From Stentor coeruleus (taxonomy: Eukaryota; Ciliophora; Heterotrichea; Heterotrichida; Stentoridae), in NCBI GenBank assembly GCA_001970955.1, contig MPUH01000018.1, positions 100,594 through 164,593 of the forward strand: 64,000 nt of DNA. Direction: 5' to 3'. Below the pieces are notes generated by a model. That model worked only from the letters and a program-made list of their open reading frames with translations. It was not told where the DNA came from and did no database searches. Within the stretch, counting starts at the first letter, position 1. Every line of letters starts with the position of its first letter. Below, one piece after another: positions 48,687-62,500 of this stretch. The position numbers and the translations under genes are program-made.

Positions 48687-50270
48687 ATGGCATCCTTAAC
48701 CATCGAGACTGAAAAAAGACTAGCTGATATTATTGCTTCTATAGCAGAAGGGGAGAAAGAAATAGAAATATCAAGGATGAATTTAACTGAAAACCGAGAC
48801 TTTGAACCTTTTTCAGCCTTCAAATTCTTAGACCGTTTAGGGATTGGATTTATCAGTTATATGGATCTCCAAGACTTTCTCAATAGGAACAGGATTCCTT
48901 TCACCAGTCAAGAGCTCTCATCTTTGATCAAACAGTACGACAGTGACTCTGATGGCAGACTTGTACTTTCTGAGTTCCATCAATTTACCTTACCATCAAC
49001 AAATAATCTTCTTAGGGACCTAGCTCAACAAAGAATCCCTTCATCTCGTATAACCCTTGATATTGAATTCCTCTTAGCAAGGCTTTTTGATAAAGAGTTA
49101 AGCTTCCAACGAAGATTAGAATCTCTTAAACAAGACCTAGCAAGCCGATACGATTTCTCTATGATTTCAGCTTTTTCTCTTTTAGACTTCCCAAGTACAA
49201 GTTTTATTACAAGAGATAAACTCTATAGTTTCTTAAGAAGAAATGGAAAACTAGTTTATGATGATGATATTGATGCTTTATTAAGAAGAATGGATATTGA
49301 TGGTGATGAAAGGCTTAGTTATTCAGAATTCGCCGATTCACTTAGAGCACAAGAATCTAGAATCACATCATCACCACCTAGACGATCACCTTCAAGAACA
49401 AGCCCACTTCGTTATAGTTCACCTCTTCGTCGAACAGGTGATTCTCCAAATCGTAATGGAAGTTCGGTTTATCAGAATGAAACTTCTATGAGAAGCTCTT
49501 TTAATAGAACATCTCCATCTAGAATGTCAGCTACTAGAATGTCACCAACTAGATCATCAATTAGATCATCACCTTTAACTGTTGTTGATGAATCAGAACT
49601 TGTTAGCATCTTTTTCCAGCAAATCAACCTTGAAAGAGATTTGAATGGGTCTAAAAAAGATATAGCATTGTGTTCGGATTTTACTTTGATTGATGCTTTT
49701 CAAATGTTTGATATCAATGATTTAGGATATGTTAATGAATACGATTTTGAAGATGGGCTTATTAGTTTAGGCCTAAGACCTTCACGAGAAGATATAGGTT
49801 TGCTTTTCAAACATTATTCTACACTTAACAATAGAAAACTAACTTATAGTGAATTTGGGAAAATATTCACCCCTAAAGAACATGAATATATAAGAATAAT
49901 GAGTAGTAGGACAGCTTTTAATGCTATAAGAAGTGAAAGAAGAAGAGTTTTTAATGCTGATACAACTTTTAAGTTAACAAAAGTTCTTAGATTACATTTA
50001 GAAACTGAAGCTGTAGCTGAAAGTTTAAGACATAGACTAGCAAGGAGACCTTCATTTAGTATGCATGAAGCTTTTCAAGCTGTAGACAAAGATAGAAATG
50101 GATATATAACATATGATGAATTTCAAGGATTATTAGAACAACATGGGATTTTTGCAACAATTAAAGATGTTGAAAGTTTGATGGATAGATATGATAAAGA
50201 TAGAGATGGCAGGGTGTCGTATTCAGAATTTCTTGATGAAGTTACACCTAAATCCCCTAAAAAGTATTAG
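48687..50270 (+). CDS. Multi EF-hand protein with Ser/Arg-rich linker
   Basis: A 527-residue calcium-binding protein of three or four related blocks, each opening with an amphipathic helix and an F.(A/M)F..(L/F)D phrase and holding a pair of EF-hands. Clear loops are DSDSDGRLVLSE, DIDGDERLSYSE, DKDRNGYITYDE and DKDRDGRVSYSE; others (FDINDLGYVNEYD) are less complete. Between residues about 228 and 300 is a low-complexity linker rich in SPxR (SPPRRSPSRTSPLR), likely phosphorylated. Comparable multi-EF-hand proteins occur in ciliate cortical and contractile structures. Role here is inferred only. Confidence 0.85.
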   Translation: MASLTIETEKRLADIIASIAEGEKEIEISRMNLTENRDFEPFSAFKFLDRLGIGFISYMDLQDFLNRNRIPFTSQELSSLIKQYDSDSDGRLVLSEFHQFTLPSTNNLLRDLAQQRIPSSRITLDIEFLLARLFDKELSFQRRLESLKQDLASRYDFSMISAFSLLDFPSTSFITRDKLYSFLRRNGKLVYDDDIDALLRRMDIDGDERLSYSEFADSLRAQESRITSSPPRRSPSRTSPLRYSSPLRRTGDSPNRNGSSVYQNETSMRSSFNRTSPSRMSATRMSPTRSSIRSSPLTVVDESELVSIFFQQINLERDLNGSKKDIALCSDFTLIDAFQMFDINDLGYVNEYDFEDGLISLGLRPSREDIGLLFKHYSTLNNRKLTYSEFGKIFTPKEHEYIRIMSSRTAFNAIRSERRRVFNADTTFKLTKVLRLHLETEAVAESLRHRLARRPSFSMHEAFQAVDKDRNGYITYDEFQGLLEQHGIFATIKDVESLMDRYDKDRDGRVSYSEFLDEVTPKSPKKY

Positions 50271-50511
50271 ATTAGTTATTTTTAAACTGATTATTAGAAA
50301 AAATAGTAGATTTATATAATCTGAATAGTTTTATGTATAGATAATAAATGAAGATTATGATAATTGTAGATAATATAAGCAAGTTTATATATAAGCATAT
50401 AAATAAAAACATTTATCCATATTAAAATAATATATTTCTTCCTATAACCTTTTAATAATTCATATAAAATAAAACTTAAAGCCTGATTCCTAAACTACTT
50501 TCTATATTTAT

Positions 50512-53500
50512 TTAAGCCTTACTAAAAACGTATCTTGATCCCATAATAACTGTCTGTATAGTGAGTTCAAACAACATTCCCCAGAAGAAACTTGCAACCC
50601 ACTCTGTGTGTCTACCAACAGTTAACTCAGCTGAAATCGCAACACTTAATGCTAAACAAGCAGCAAATCCAACAAAAGCAATAATAGTAAACACAAAACA
50701 TTTACCTCTAAGTAAATTCCTCAAATTCAAATTAATTGTCCCATGTAAAGGTAAAGTAAGTACAACTGCTACAATAGCTACAGCTGCAGTCCTAGAAACA
50801 TAAGATTCATCAATAGCATAATATCCAATCAAAGCTCCTTCAAGGGTTAACTGAGCAGCTAATATCAATATTAAAGCAAGGATTCTATCGTGCTTAGGGA
50901 AGCTAGAATCAAATGTAAAAATACCAAATGTCAAATGATATTTCATAATAGAAGGTCTAGGTAAAGCAACTTCTGTTGGTGAATCTTTTCTTTCAAATGA
51001 ATTTTCAGGGACTTTTTCAGTACCATCTTGATTTTTAGTTTTAATTTCACCTAATTCTGAAACATCTTGTTGTACTGGAGATTTAAGTTTCATAACTTTT
51101 CCAAGTCTATCTCTATCAATCATATATCCTACAAAGTATCCAATAATAAGTATAAGCATAAGTAACCCTACTATTATCACAGGTCCATAATGTTTACCTG
51201 AACTACTACTATCGCTACTATCAGTTTCAACAAATTCTGAATCATAAATTCTAAACATTGAAGTATGGGCAATTTGTACAGCAACTTTTCCTTCATATTC
51301 TTCTATAACTGTACATCCATCTTCAATCCATAAACTACCATCATAATATTGACAAATCCATTTTCCAGTACTATTTTTCAATACAGGGAAATATAAATAC
51401 ACAGTAGGTGTTGAAAGAGTAACAACAATTTCATCAGTTGTTGTTAAAACTTGATTTTCATATGTTCCACTTTGAGTAAATGTGATTTCAACATTATTAG
51501 AATATTCAGCATCTTCTGAATATGTTGTGACTATTAGATTGATAATTGCTGTTGAGTTAAATGGTAAACTTTCAATTTCGACTTCGGTACCATCACTAAA
51601 TGAACGTGTGTAATTTTCATAATTAGCTGCTACATCTCTGTATTTATAATAAATCATATCTCCTGTTTCTTCATTAAATACATCATTTCCTGGTAAGAGG
51701 TTAGCTGAGTAGATTATAGTAACTTCATTTACGAATTCATTTGCTAATTCAACATATTCTACTGCAGATCCACCAATTGACACAACTATTTTTGCAATTT
51801 CTAAACTTAAAGATACATGGTTTTCAGTAAGTTCTTGTGTTGAGTTTTTCATATAGTCAACAAGTTCAGATAGATATAAGACAATTTTATCATAAGTGAC
51901 GATTGGTCTTTGTTTCATATTAAGAAGTTCAATAACTACTGTGCATAATATATCGATAATATCTTGATCTATAGTCTGGTATGAAAGATATTCCATAAGG
52001 TCATCGTGAATATGGTTAAGTTCAGGCTCAGTCAGATTGAAAGTCTTTAAGAAAGCTATGACATAAAGAGGAATATTGTCTTGATCTTCAGTCAATAAAT
52101 CATAATCTGTTATAATTGTAGAATCATCAAGTAAACGAGCAGTATATGCATCAACTGTAAATGGAGAATTATATTCAGAACAACCCATATCATCATCACA
52201 AACTCTAACAACAGCTGTGAGATTGCCTTCAAACATTTTGACTGAAGCTTGACTGAACTGTTTTCCAAGGCCCATTTTATAAGATTTTCCATCTTCAGTT
52301 ACAACAGAGAATGTATAAGTTAATGTGCTTTGATCATTATCTGGATCGCTACATGAATCAATTGATAAACCGAAACCTGTCACAAGAGCTGATCCTGTTG
52401 ATGGGTCTACTGTTAAAGAGTTATAGCATACTGCTGGTGAATTAGTTTGGAATGCAACTTGAGCTGTTGCTTGATTATTGCTATTATCTTCAGTTGCTGT
52501 TAATTGGAATTTAAATGAAGAGCCAGCTGGAAGAGTATTAGCGGCAAATCTAAGAGTAGGAAGGTTATCAGGCTTGATAGTAATGCCTTCAGGGCCTTCG
52601 AGCATTGTCCATTTAAGTGTATAAGTGGTCTTTGAAGTAACAACAGCTTTGATTTCAAGACTATAACTTGGTTGGACAAGATCATCAGGAGGGATAATAT
52701 TAAGATTTGTACTAAGTCCAGCAACAACTGTTAAAGTCACACTAGCACTTGCTGTACGACTATCATAATCATTTGTTATAACAAGGGTAAATTTAAGAGT
52801 ATTTCCACCAACAAGGCTACCAGCAGGGATTGTAAGAACACTTTGGTCCCAAACTTGAATTAAAGATTTCCCATCAGCACCTTCACATATTTTCCCAGTA
52901 TCTTTATAAGCACATGACCATGTATAGTAAATAACTTTTGCAATATTGTTTGGATCATGTGATGAACTACCATCTATAACTAAATCAATTTCATTTGAAA
53001 CAGTTCCTTCAGCCATATTGATTTTTGCGATAAGATTTGAAGCTTCAGTAGTCAGTCTTATAGTAGCTGATCCTGATATACTTCCTGATACCGCAGTAAC
53101 TTGGAAATCAAAGAAATATCCTGGTAATAAAGTGTTTTCTGGTATCGATAATTGATTTAGAACTTTTGGAGGAAGGATTTGTGCTGTAACATTTGTAGGG
53201 CAATTTGTATTAACAAGAGTCCATGTATAGACAACTTTATCAACTCCACCACAAACATCGTAAACTTTAGCAGTATATGAATATTTTTTAGATGAGGCAA
53301 TTGTAGCATTTGTCCCAGCATCAATTACAACTGTCATAGTTTTTCCTGCTATAAGTTTTGTTGTATAACTTGTACTATTTGTCTTATTAAATGAGTTTCT
53401 AACGGTCATTGTAATGATTAACTCAGCATCAACTTTATCAAATAATGATAATGGGACGACAATACTTGAAGTGTTTAATTTAGCGACATAGTCTACAACT

Positions 53501-56500
53501 TCTTGTTTGTTAGGGGTAATTTTAGCACTCCAAGTGACAAATAAAGCATTTCCTGTATTTCCAGTAAGTCCATCAGCAGAGTATGTTAAATCTTTAGCAT
53601 CACAAGATAGTGATTGTTGTGGTGTACCTTTAATCTTACCTGAAGGGCTTGGAGGTGGTTTAGAATATCCAGCTTGATTATTGTCAATTGTCTTATTACT
53701 GCATGGCAAATTGAAAAGTTCATTAGGATTAACACTGAAATTTGAAGTTGAAGTAAACAAAAATCCAGTACCAAAAGTGACAACCAACTTATTACCTTTA
53801 ACAGCACATTTCCAGTTTTGCCCAAGGTTAGATTGACTTGTAAATGCATTAGTACAATTAATCTGAGGTCTTTCAATCTTATTAAGGAACTCAACAGTTA
53901 TCGAAGTTAGATTACCATCAACGGAAGAACCAATAATTGCTGGATCTGTACATTTAACACATAATGCTCCATTAAGAGTATAACTATACAAGCATTCTGA
54001 ACATATTGAATTACTATCACAAGTCTTACAATTAGATGAACAAGATGTACAAGTTTTACTTTCACTTAAGAAATATTTATCCACACATACATCACAAACA
54101 GTCTGTTCTTTACATTTCTTACAATTAGTCAAACAAGGTTTGCATGCTCCTTCTTTATCAGTATAAAACCCATCAGCACATTTAATACAAGAACTTGTAT
54201 CTGTACATTCAGCACAATTAGCAACACAAGCATCACAAGTATTTGCTGCATTTACATAATATCCAGCATTACATTTTGTGCAAGTATTAACATTATCACA
54301 TTGAGCACAGTTCTGTGAACAAGACAAACAATTTTTATTATCTTTATAAAATCCTTCATAACATGTATTACAACTAGTTGAGTCACTACATGATTTACAA
54401 GGTGTTGTGCATTTTGGACATGATTGGGCATCTCCATTTGTTGCAAGAGCTGTTGATTTATAATATCCTTCAAAGCATGTCCTACAACTCTTGTTATCTT
54501 TACATTCATTACATCCTCCAATACAAGCTGTGCAGTTTTTAGTTGTTGAGTTAAGTAAAAAGCCATGTTTACAATCTAAGCATTTGTTAGAATCGCATTT
54601 ATCACAATTTGGATCAAGGCATTGTTGGCATTGGCCTCTATTATCAATGAAATAACCAGATTCACAAGTCTTGCATGAAGTTCCTGAATTGCATTGGGTA
54701 CAATGTGAGATACTACATTTTTCACATTTCTTTTGTTGAGTCATATAGAAACCATCACTACAAAATTGACAACTGTTAGAGTCTTGACATTGGCTACAAC
54801 CTTTAACACAATCTTTACATTGTCCAGTTGAATTAAGATAGTATCCTGTACCACATCCAGTACAAAAATCAAAGTTCTTACAGTCAGTACAGAATTCAGG
54901 ACAATTAATACAGATACCATCAGTACCTACAAAGAAATGCGAATCGCAAGTTAGACAAGCGCCACTAGCATCACATTCAAGACAGTTCCCAGAGCATTTG
55001 AAACAGGTACCAAAAGAGCTCACAGAGTATCTTTCCTCACAAACATCACAAGTTTGACTATCTATACATTTAAGACATTTATCAAGATTGCATTGTATAC
55101 ATGAAGCACTTTCATAATCAATGAAATAATCTGATGAACAAAGTAAACATGTTTCATTGTCTAAACATTCTAAACACCCTTCTCCACATTGTGAACATCC
55201 TGATCCATCAGCATACCAACCTTGTTCACATTTCATACATTGATCGCTAGAGCATCTGTCACAATGGGCTTCACATTCTATACATTCACCAAGATTGTCT
55301 GGATCCATGAAATAATGCTTACCACATTCTTGGCAAGTATCAGCATCTAGACACATATCACAACCTGCACCACATTGATTACATTGTCCTTGATCATTAG
55401 TAAAGTATTTATCTAAGCATTGATCACATCCATCTACTGAGCAGGAAATACAATTAGCTGGGCATGGAGAACATTGTCTGTCATTGTCTATAAGCTTAAA
55501 GCCTGGCTGGCATGTGCTACATTTGTTGGGAATATCACATTTTTGACAGTTACTTATACAGTTTTTACATACTCCTTTGTCTGAGAAGAACCCTTCAACA
55601 CATACATCACAAGTTTTAGAATCTGTGCATTCAGCGCAGTTAGGTGAGCAGTGTACACATTCTTTTTTATCATTAAGGAAATATTCATCTGAACATTGGT
55701 TGCATTTCTTATCATCACATTGTTCACAAAACTCTGGGCACTTGCTGCATGTTAATTGTATATTGCTAAAGTAATAAGTGTTTTCACATTTATCACATGA
55801 GTATCTACTTGTGCACTCTGGACAATGAAGAGGACAATCTTTGCATTTCCCATCAGAACCTGATACATAGAAGTATTCTTGGCAAGTCAAACAATCTCCA
55901 TTTTCTAAACACTCCACACAATTATCTGAACACCTATTGCATGTATCATCAACTAAAATAAAGAAATCAAAGCATGCGATGCAAAGTAAGTCATTATTTT
56001 CATCCAAATAACATTCACTACACCCTAAATTACAAGGCACACATTTTCCACTATCATCAGCATAATATCCTTCAACACAAGTATCACAGGTTTCCCCATC
56101 AATACAAATATCACAAAAATCTTGGCATCTTAAACAATATCCTTCACTAAGATAAAATCCATCATCGCATCCTAAACATTCTTCCCCATCACAAGTAATA
56201 CAATTCTTAAATGCACATCTTTTACATGAGTCAAATTCATCAAGATAATAAGTATCTTCACATGTAATACAAACATCTTTACTACTACAAATAGAACATT
56301 TATCTCCACAAAGCTCACAATCACCTTTATCTGTAAGGAATTTTCCACTTTCACATATAGAACATCCTGAACTTGTACAAGATAAGCATCCAGGTTTACA
56401 TGATCTACAATCTCCACGTTCATCAGGATAATAATAATCTTCACATTGTTGACAAACTCCATCATCATCGCAATAAGCACAAAACTCTCGGCAAAGTGAA

Positions 56501-59500
56501 CAAGTTTTTGAAGCAAAATCGTATCTGTATCCATCTTCACACATATCACAAGTATTTTGATCTGAACAAATCCAACAGTTATCCATACAACTTGAACAAT
56601 GAGAATTTTGGTCTTTGAAATATCCATCAATGCATTTCAAACATTGATCATTTGTGCAATCAGCGCAGTTGCTTGGACATTCAACACAAGTGTTTCCTTC
56701 AGGTCGGTACATCTCTTCACATTCAAAACATGTGTCAGGACTACATTTAAGACATAATTCAACACATTTATTACAACTTTCTCCTTGACCCTCAGAAAAT
56801 TCATAAAAGTATCCTTCTTGACATTGGGCACAACCATTTTCATTGCATTTTTCACAGTATGGAATACAAGCTTGGCATTGTGAATCAGGAGTTAAGAAAT
56901 AGCCTTCAGTGCACATATCACAAGTATCAGGTCCCATACAGAAATCACAGCCAGGAAGGCACATTCCACATGTGTTGTCTTGATCTCTGAAAAACCCAAT
57001 ATCACAAAATTCGCAAGATAAAGGACCTTCACAAATAACACAACCTGGTAAACATTGGCTACAAGAATTAACATCATTAACAAAGAATGTATCGAAACAT
57101 TCTAAGCAAGTATCAGCGTTTATGCATTCAAAACAATTTTCAGAACATGGCATACAATGTTCGCCGTCCCAGAAAAAGCCGTATTCGCATTGTAAACACT
57201 GTTTGGAATCGAAACAATCCATACAATTAGGCATACAAGATGAGCATTTCCCTTCATTGTCTAAGAAAAATCCTTCAAAGCAATTATGGCAACGATTTTC
57301 ATTACATTTAGCACAACCAAAATCGCATTCGTTACATCTTCCTTGATCAAACCAGAACCCATCAAAGCAATCAGTACAGAAATCAGCGTCATTACAAACT
57401 TTACAGCCTTTTGAACAGAAATCACAAGAACTAACAATGTTATCAGGTTCCCATCTTACATAATACCCTTCATAGCATTCAAGACAAGCGCTTTCATCAA
57501 GACAGAAATTACAGAATTCTTTACACTCTTTACATTTCTTATCATTAGGGTCTAAATAAAATCCTTCATCACAAACTAAACAATCAGAAGCATTACATTC
57601 TTTACACCCTTTATTGCATTTCTTACATTGCCCATCTTCAAGATTAAACCCTTCATAACATTCATCACATATTTCAGGATCATGACAATCTATGCAATTA
57701 GGTCCACATCTTTGACAAACATTAGTAAATTCATCAATAACAACTTGGAAAAACCCATCTTCACATACATCGCAATATGTATTATCTTCACATAATTCAC
57801 ATCCTTGTCCACATTCAACACAATGTCCTTCAATGAAATCATAGAAAAATCTCTGTTGACAGAAATAACAAGACTTTTCATCATCACAAAGTTCGCATCC
57901 AAACATGCATTGCTGGCATTGATTTTTATTGTCTAAGAAAAAGCCTTTTTCACAAAAGTCACAAGTTTCTGAGTCTTTGCATTCAGGACAATGAGGACTA
58001 CAAGGTTTGCATTCATCATTTCTAGGAGTGGCATAGAAGAACTCTTGGCATTGAATACATGAATTAGGTTCTTCACAGTAGTCACAGCCTGGAAGACAGT
58101 CTTCACAATGGTTTTCTTTGTATAAAAATCCTGGGGCACAGTTTTTGCATATCATTCCTGATGGGTCCATGTTATCTTTGCGGCATTCGGCACAACCATA
58201 TTCACAAGGTTTACAAGTTCCATCATCTTCTAAGAAGAAACCAGGTGAACACATACTACAAGTCTGAAGATCAAGGCAAGCATCACAGTTTTTAGGGCAA
58301 TTCTTACATAATAAGTCTACATCTAGGATTTTTCCTACTTCACAAGCTAAACATTGTACATCGTCACAATGAACACATCCTTTAACAGGGCATAATTCAC
58401 AGAAATCTACATTGTCAGAAGTAACTGGATGGAAGTAGTCTCCACAAACATTACATAATTCAAAGTTTTCACACATAATGCATCCTAAAGAGCAATCTTG
58501 GCATTCATTGAAATCATCTTTAAAAGTACCATAATCGCAAACTCTGCAACCATCTAAATCGCAAGACAAACATCCCATGCCACAAGGTTCGCATTCCCCA
58601 TCCCTATTCGCAAAGAACCCTTCATCACATTCTGAGCAGATTTTATTCTCATCGCAGATCAAGCAGTTTTTCTTACAAGCTGTACATGAATGTAATTTAT
58701 CATCATAAATAAACCCTTCTTGACATTCAAAACACATTCCTTTATCGCAAAATCTACAATTTTCAGGACATTGGCTACATTTATCCACATCCATAAAGAA
58801 TCCTTCAGCGCACATTAAACAGACTTTATCATCACAAAATTCACATCCTAATGGACAGCCTACACATTGTTTTCCATTTTCTCTAAACCCGTTTTCACAC
58901 CAATGGCAAGCATCTTTATCACATTCAATACAATGATTTTCACATTCAACACATAATTCATTACCTTGTAAATCTAGATCTTTAAAGAATCCAAATTCGC
59001 AATGATCACAAGTATTAGCATCACAACTATGACAATTAGCAATACAAGGTGCACATTGATTATCTGGAGTTAAGAAATATCCATCAAAACATTCTTCACA
59101 GATGTCTGGGGCTGAGCAGAAAGCACAACCTTCTCTACATTTATCGCATCCATTAAGTTCGGTTGGGAAAAAGCCTATATCGCATTGGTCGCAATAGTTA
59201 TTATCTTCACAAAATACACATCCTTCAGAACATTGACTACAGAAGCCGAAATCATTGAAAAAGCCATAGAAACATTCGAAACAATTTTCAGGACCATCAC
59301 AATCAGCACAGTTTTGACCACATTGCATACAACTATTCCCATCCCAGAAATATCCGAATTCGCACATGCCACATTGTTTTGGATCTTTACAATCCATACA
59401 ATGAGGACTACATTTTTCACATTTTCCTTCTTGGTTTCTGAAGAATCCATAAAAGCATTCGTCGCATATTTGATCATTGCATAGGGCACATCCATAGTCA

Positions 59501-62500
59501 CAAGTTACACATTGACCTTGCTCATTAGCGAAAAAGCCCATTTCACATACATCACAAGAGTTGCCATCACGACATTTGTTACAGAAAAATGGACAAAAGT
59601 CGCATTTGTTTTCGTCTGGATTGATTTGGTTAATGAAAAATCCTTCTTCGCATTGGTCGCAAGCAGGTCCATTATTACATCTAGCACAATTTTCCATACA
59701 TTTTAAGCAATGTCCATTATCCATATAAAAGTCATCCATGCATTTATCACAGCTATCAGGTTTGCATTGAGCACAGCCTCTTTCACATTTTTCACATTTT
59801 CCATCTACTGATATAAAGCTTTCATAACAAGTTAGACAATGTTTATCATCAGTGCATTCAAGGCAATTTGGTCCACATAGTAAACAAATATCATTGTTTA
59901 GATCATCTTTTGAAGGATAAAAGCCCATATCACATCTATCACAAGTTCCTGGAGCTGAGCATGATAAACAGCCTTTTCCACAGTTTTGGCACTGATTGTC
60001 TGCATCTTTGAAAAATCCTGGCTCGCACCAGAGACAACCTTTATCATCACAGCCTAAGCATCCATGTGGGCAATTGACACAGTCTTTATATTGACCAAGG
60101 AAAAATCCCATTTCGCAATGTTTACAAGTATAAGAGTTATAGCATTCAGCACAACCTGGACTGCAGGGTTGACAAGTACCGTCAAAGTCGAAGAAGAAGA
60201 AATCTAAGCAATCGGTACAAGTTTTATCGTCGTGACATGAGGCACAATTTGGTTGACAAGCTGCACAATTATTGCTAGGATCTTTGAAGAATGAAACTGA
60301 GCATTGATCGCATACTATATTATTCATAATATCTACTAAGCAAGTATCACAGCCAGTTTCACAAGGCACACAACCTGGTCCTTCTAATCTAAACCCTTTA
60401 GCACATTTATTACAAACCCCATCGGGACATTCACCACAGTTAATTGGGCATTCGAAGCATCTAATCTCATCTTTATTGAAATAAAACCCTTCTTGGCATT
60501 GATTACATGTTTTATCTCCACAGTCTACACAATTCTCAATAGGGCAAAGCTCACAATGGTTTTTAGAAGGATCTACGTCAGGAACTGGATAGAAAAATGG
60601 TTGGCAAACATCACAAGTATCAAAATTCAAGCATTCACTACACATCTCTTGACAAAAATCGCATGTTTTTTCAGCTCCGCTTATAAACATAAATTGCTCG
60701 CATTGAGTACATCCATTGACATCACAAGTAACACATCCAGAGCTACAAGGTTGACAAAATCCATCAGAGTTAATAAAGAATCTATCACTGCATTTAGTAC
60801 AACTCTGAGCAAGATCACATTCTAAACAGTCTAATGGGCAATTAGTACAATGAGGAGCTGGTTCAAAAGCGAAATGGAAATCTTTAGCACATTCTAAACA
60901 ATCATTAGGAGAGTCACAGAATAAACAGTTTTCCATACAAGGCTCACATCCATCTTTTCCTTCAAAGAACCCTTCTTTACAATGGAAGCACATTTTATCA
61001 TCGCAGACAGCGCAGTCTTTAGGACAAGCAACACAATCTTTTCCGTTAGCTCTAAACCCTTCTTCACATTCATAGCAGATATCTGAATTACAAGCAAGAC
61101 AGTTAGCATGACAAGGTTGGCATATCATATTTCCAATAATATCTAGGGATAAAGCAAAGCCTTGGTCGCAAAAGTAGCAATTAGCCGCATCACATTGCAT
61201 ACAATTATCTGAGCAAGGGGCACAAGAATCAGCATTAAGGAAGAATTTTTCCTGACACCATAAGCATTTAGTATTATCTTTACAGACTTTGCAGCCTGGG
61301 CTACAATTGCCACAGATATTTGGAGGAATAAGGTAATGGGTATCAAGGCATTTATCACAAGAATCAATATTACGGCACTCTTTACAATTTTGATCATGAC
61401 ATGGTTCGCATCCATTAACTCCAAGGAAAAAGCCATCCTCACATCTAGAGCATTGGTTCGCAGCTACACAATCTTCGCACTTATCTGAACAAGGGGAGCA
61501 TAAATCTTTATCTAAGTAAAACCCAAGTTCGCATCTGTTACATGTTTCTAGTTCATGGCATTGAACACAATTGTTATTACATTTTGAGCATTTTCCGTTA
61601 TCGTTAAAGAACCCTTCTTCACATCGTTTACAAGATTTATCATCACAAACTGCACAGTTAGGTTCACATCTTTCACATTTTCCATCAACTTCATAGAATC
61701 CTTTAAAGCATTGCAAACATTCTTCTCCATCTTTACAAACGGCGCAATCTCTTGAGCACATCCCACAATCGTTATTTTGTGTTAAGAAAAATCCTGCTTC
61801 ACAATATCCGCAAATGTTTTTTTGATCACATTTAAGGCAATGATCCATACATCTAGCACATTTTCCAAGGTCCATATAGAAATCATCAAAGCATCTATTG
61901 CATCCATTTAAATCACACATTCTACATCCAGGTTCACATGGTTTGCACGTAAAATCAGCGGCCAAGAAAGAACCATCTTGGCAATGTGAGCATCCAGTAG
62001 CTGAGCAAAAGTCACATCCTTCAGAGCATCTGTCACAAAAAGCATTGGCTGGGTCTTTATTATTATAATAAAGTCCTAAGTAACAAAGGTCACAAGTGTC
62101 TTGGTTTTTACAAATTGCACAATCTTTTTTGCATTCTTGACAGACTCCATTAAGATCTTTGTAAAAGCCCCAATCGCAAATATTGCAAGATTTATCATCA
62201 GGGCATTCATAGCATCCTCTCATTTTACAAGGGGTACATTGGTTATTTGAGTCTAAGAAAAACCCTTCTTCACACATAAAACATTCTGAGTCGCTGCATT
62301 TTGCGCATTTTTCAGGACATCCTGGGCAGAAACCATATTCTAAAGGACCTTCTAAGCACCAAAGGCAAGTGTTTTTATCGAAACATTCTCCACAAAATTG
62401 TCCGCAAGGTTGACATTTATGATCTTGGTCAAAGTAAAATCCTAATTCGCATTCATCACATTCTGAATGATCACAATTATTGCACATTGGAGGGCAGGCT

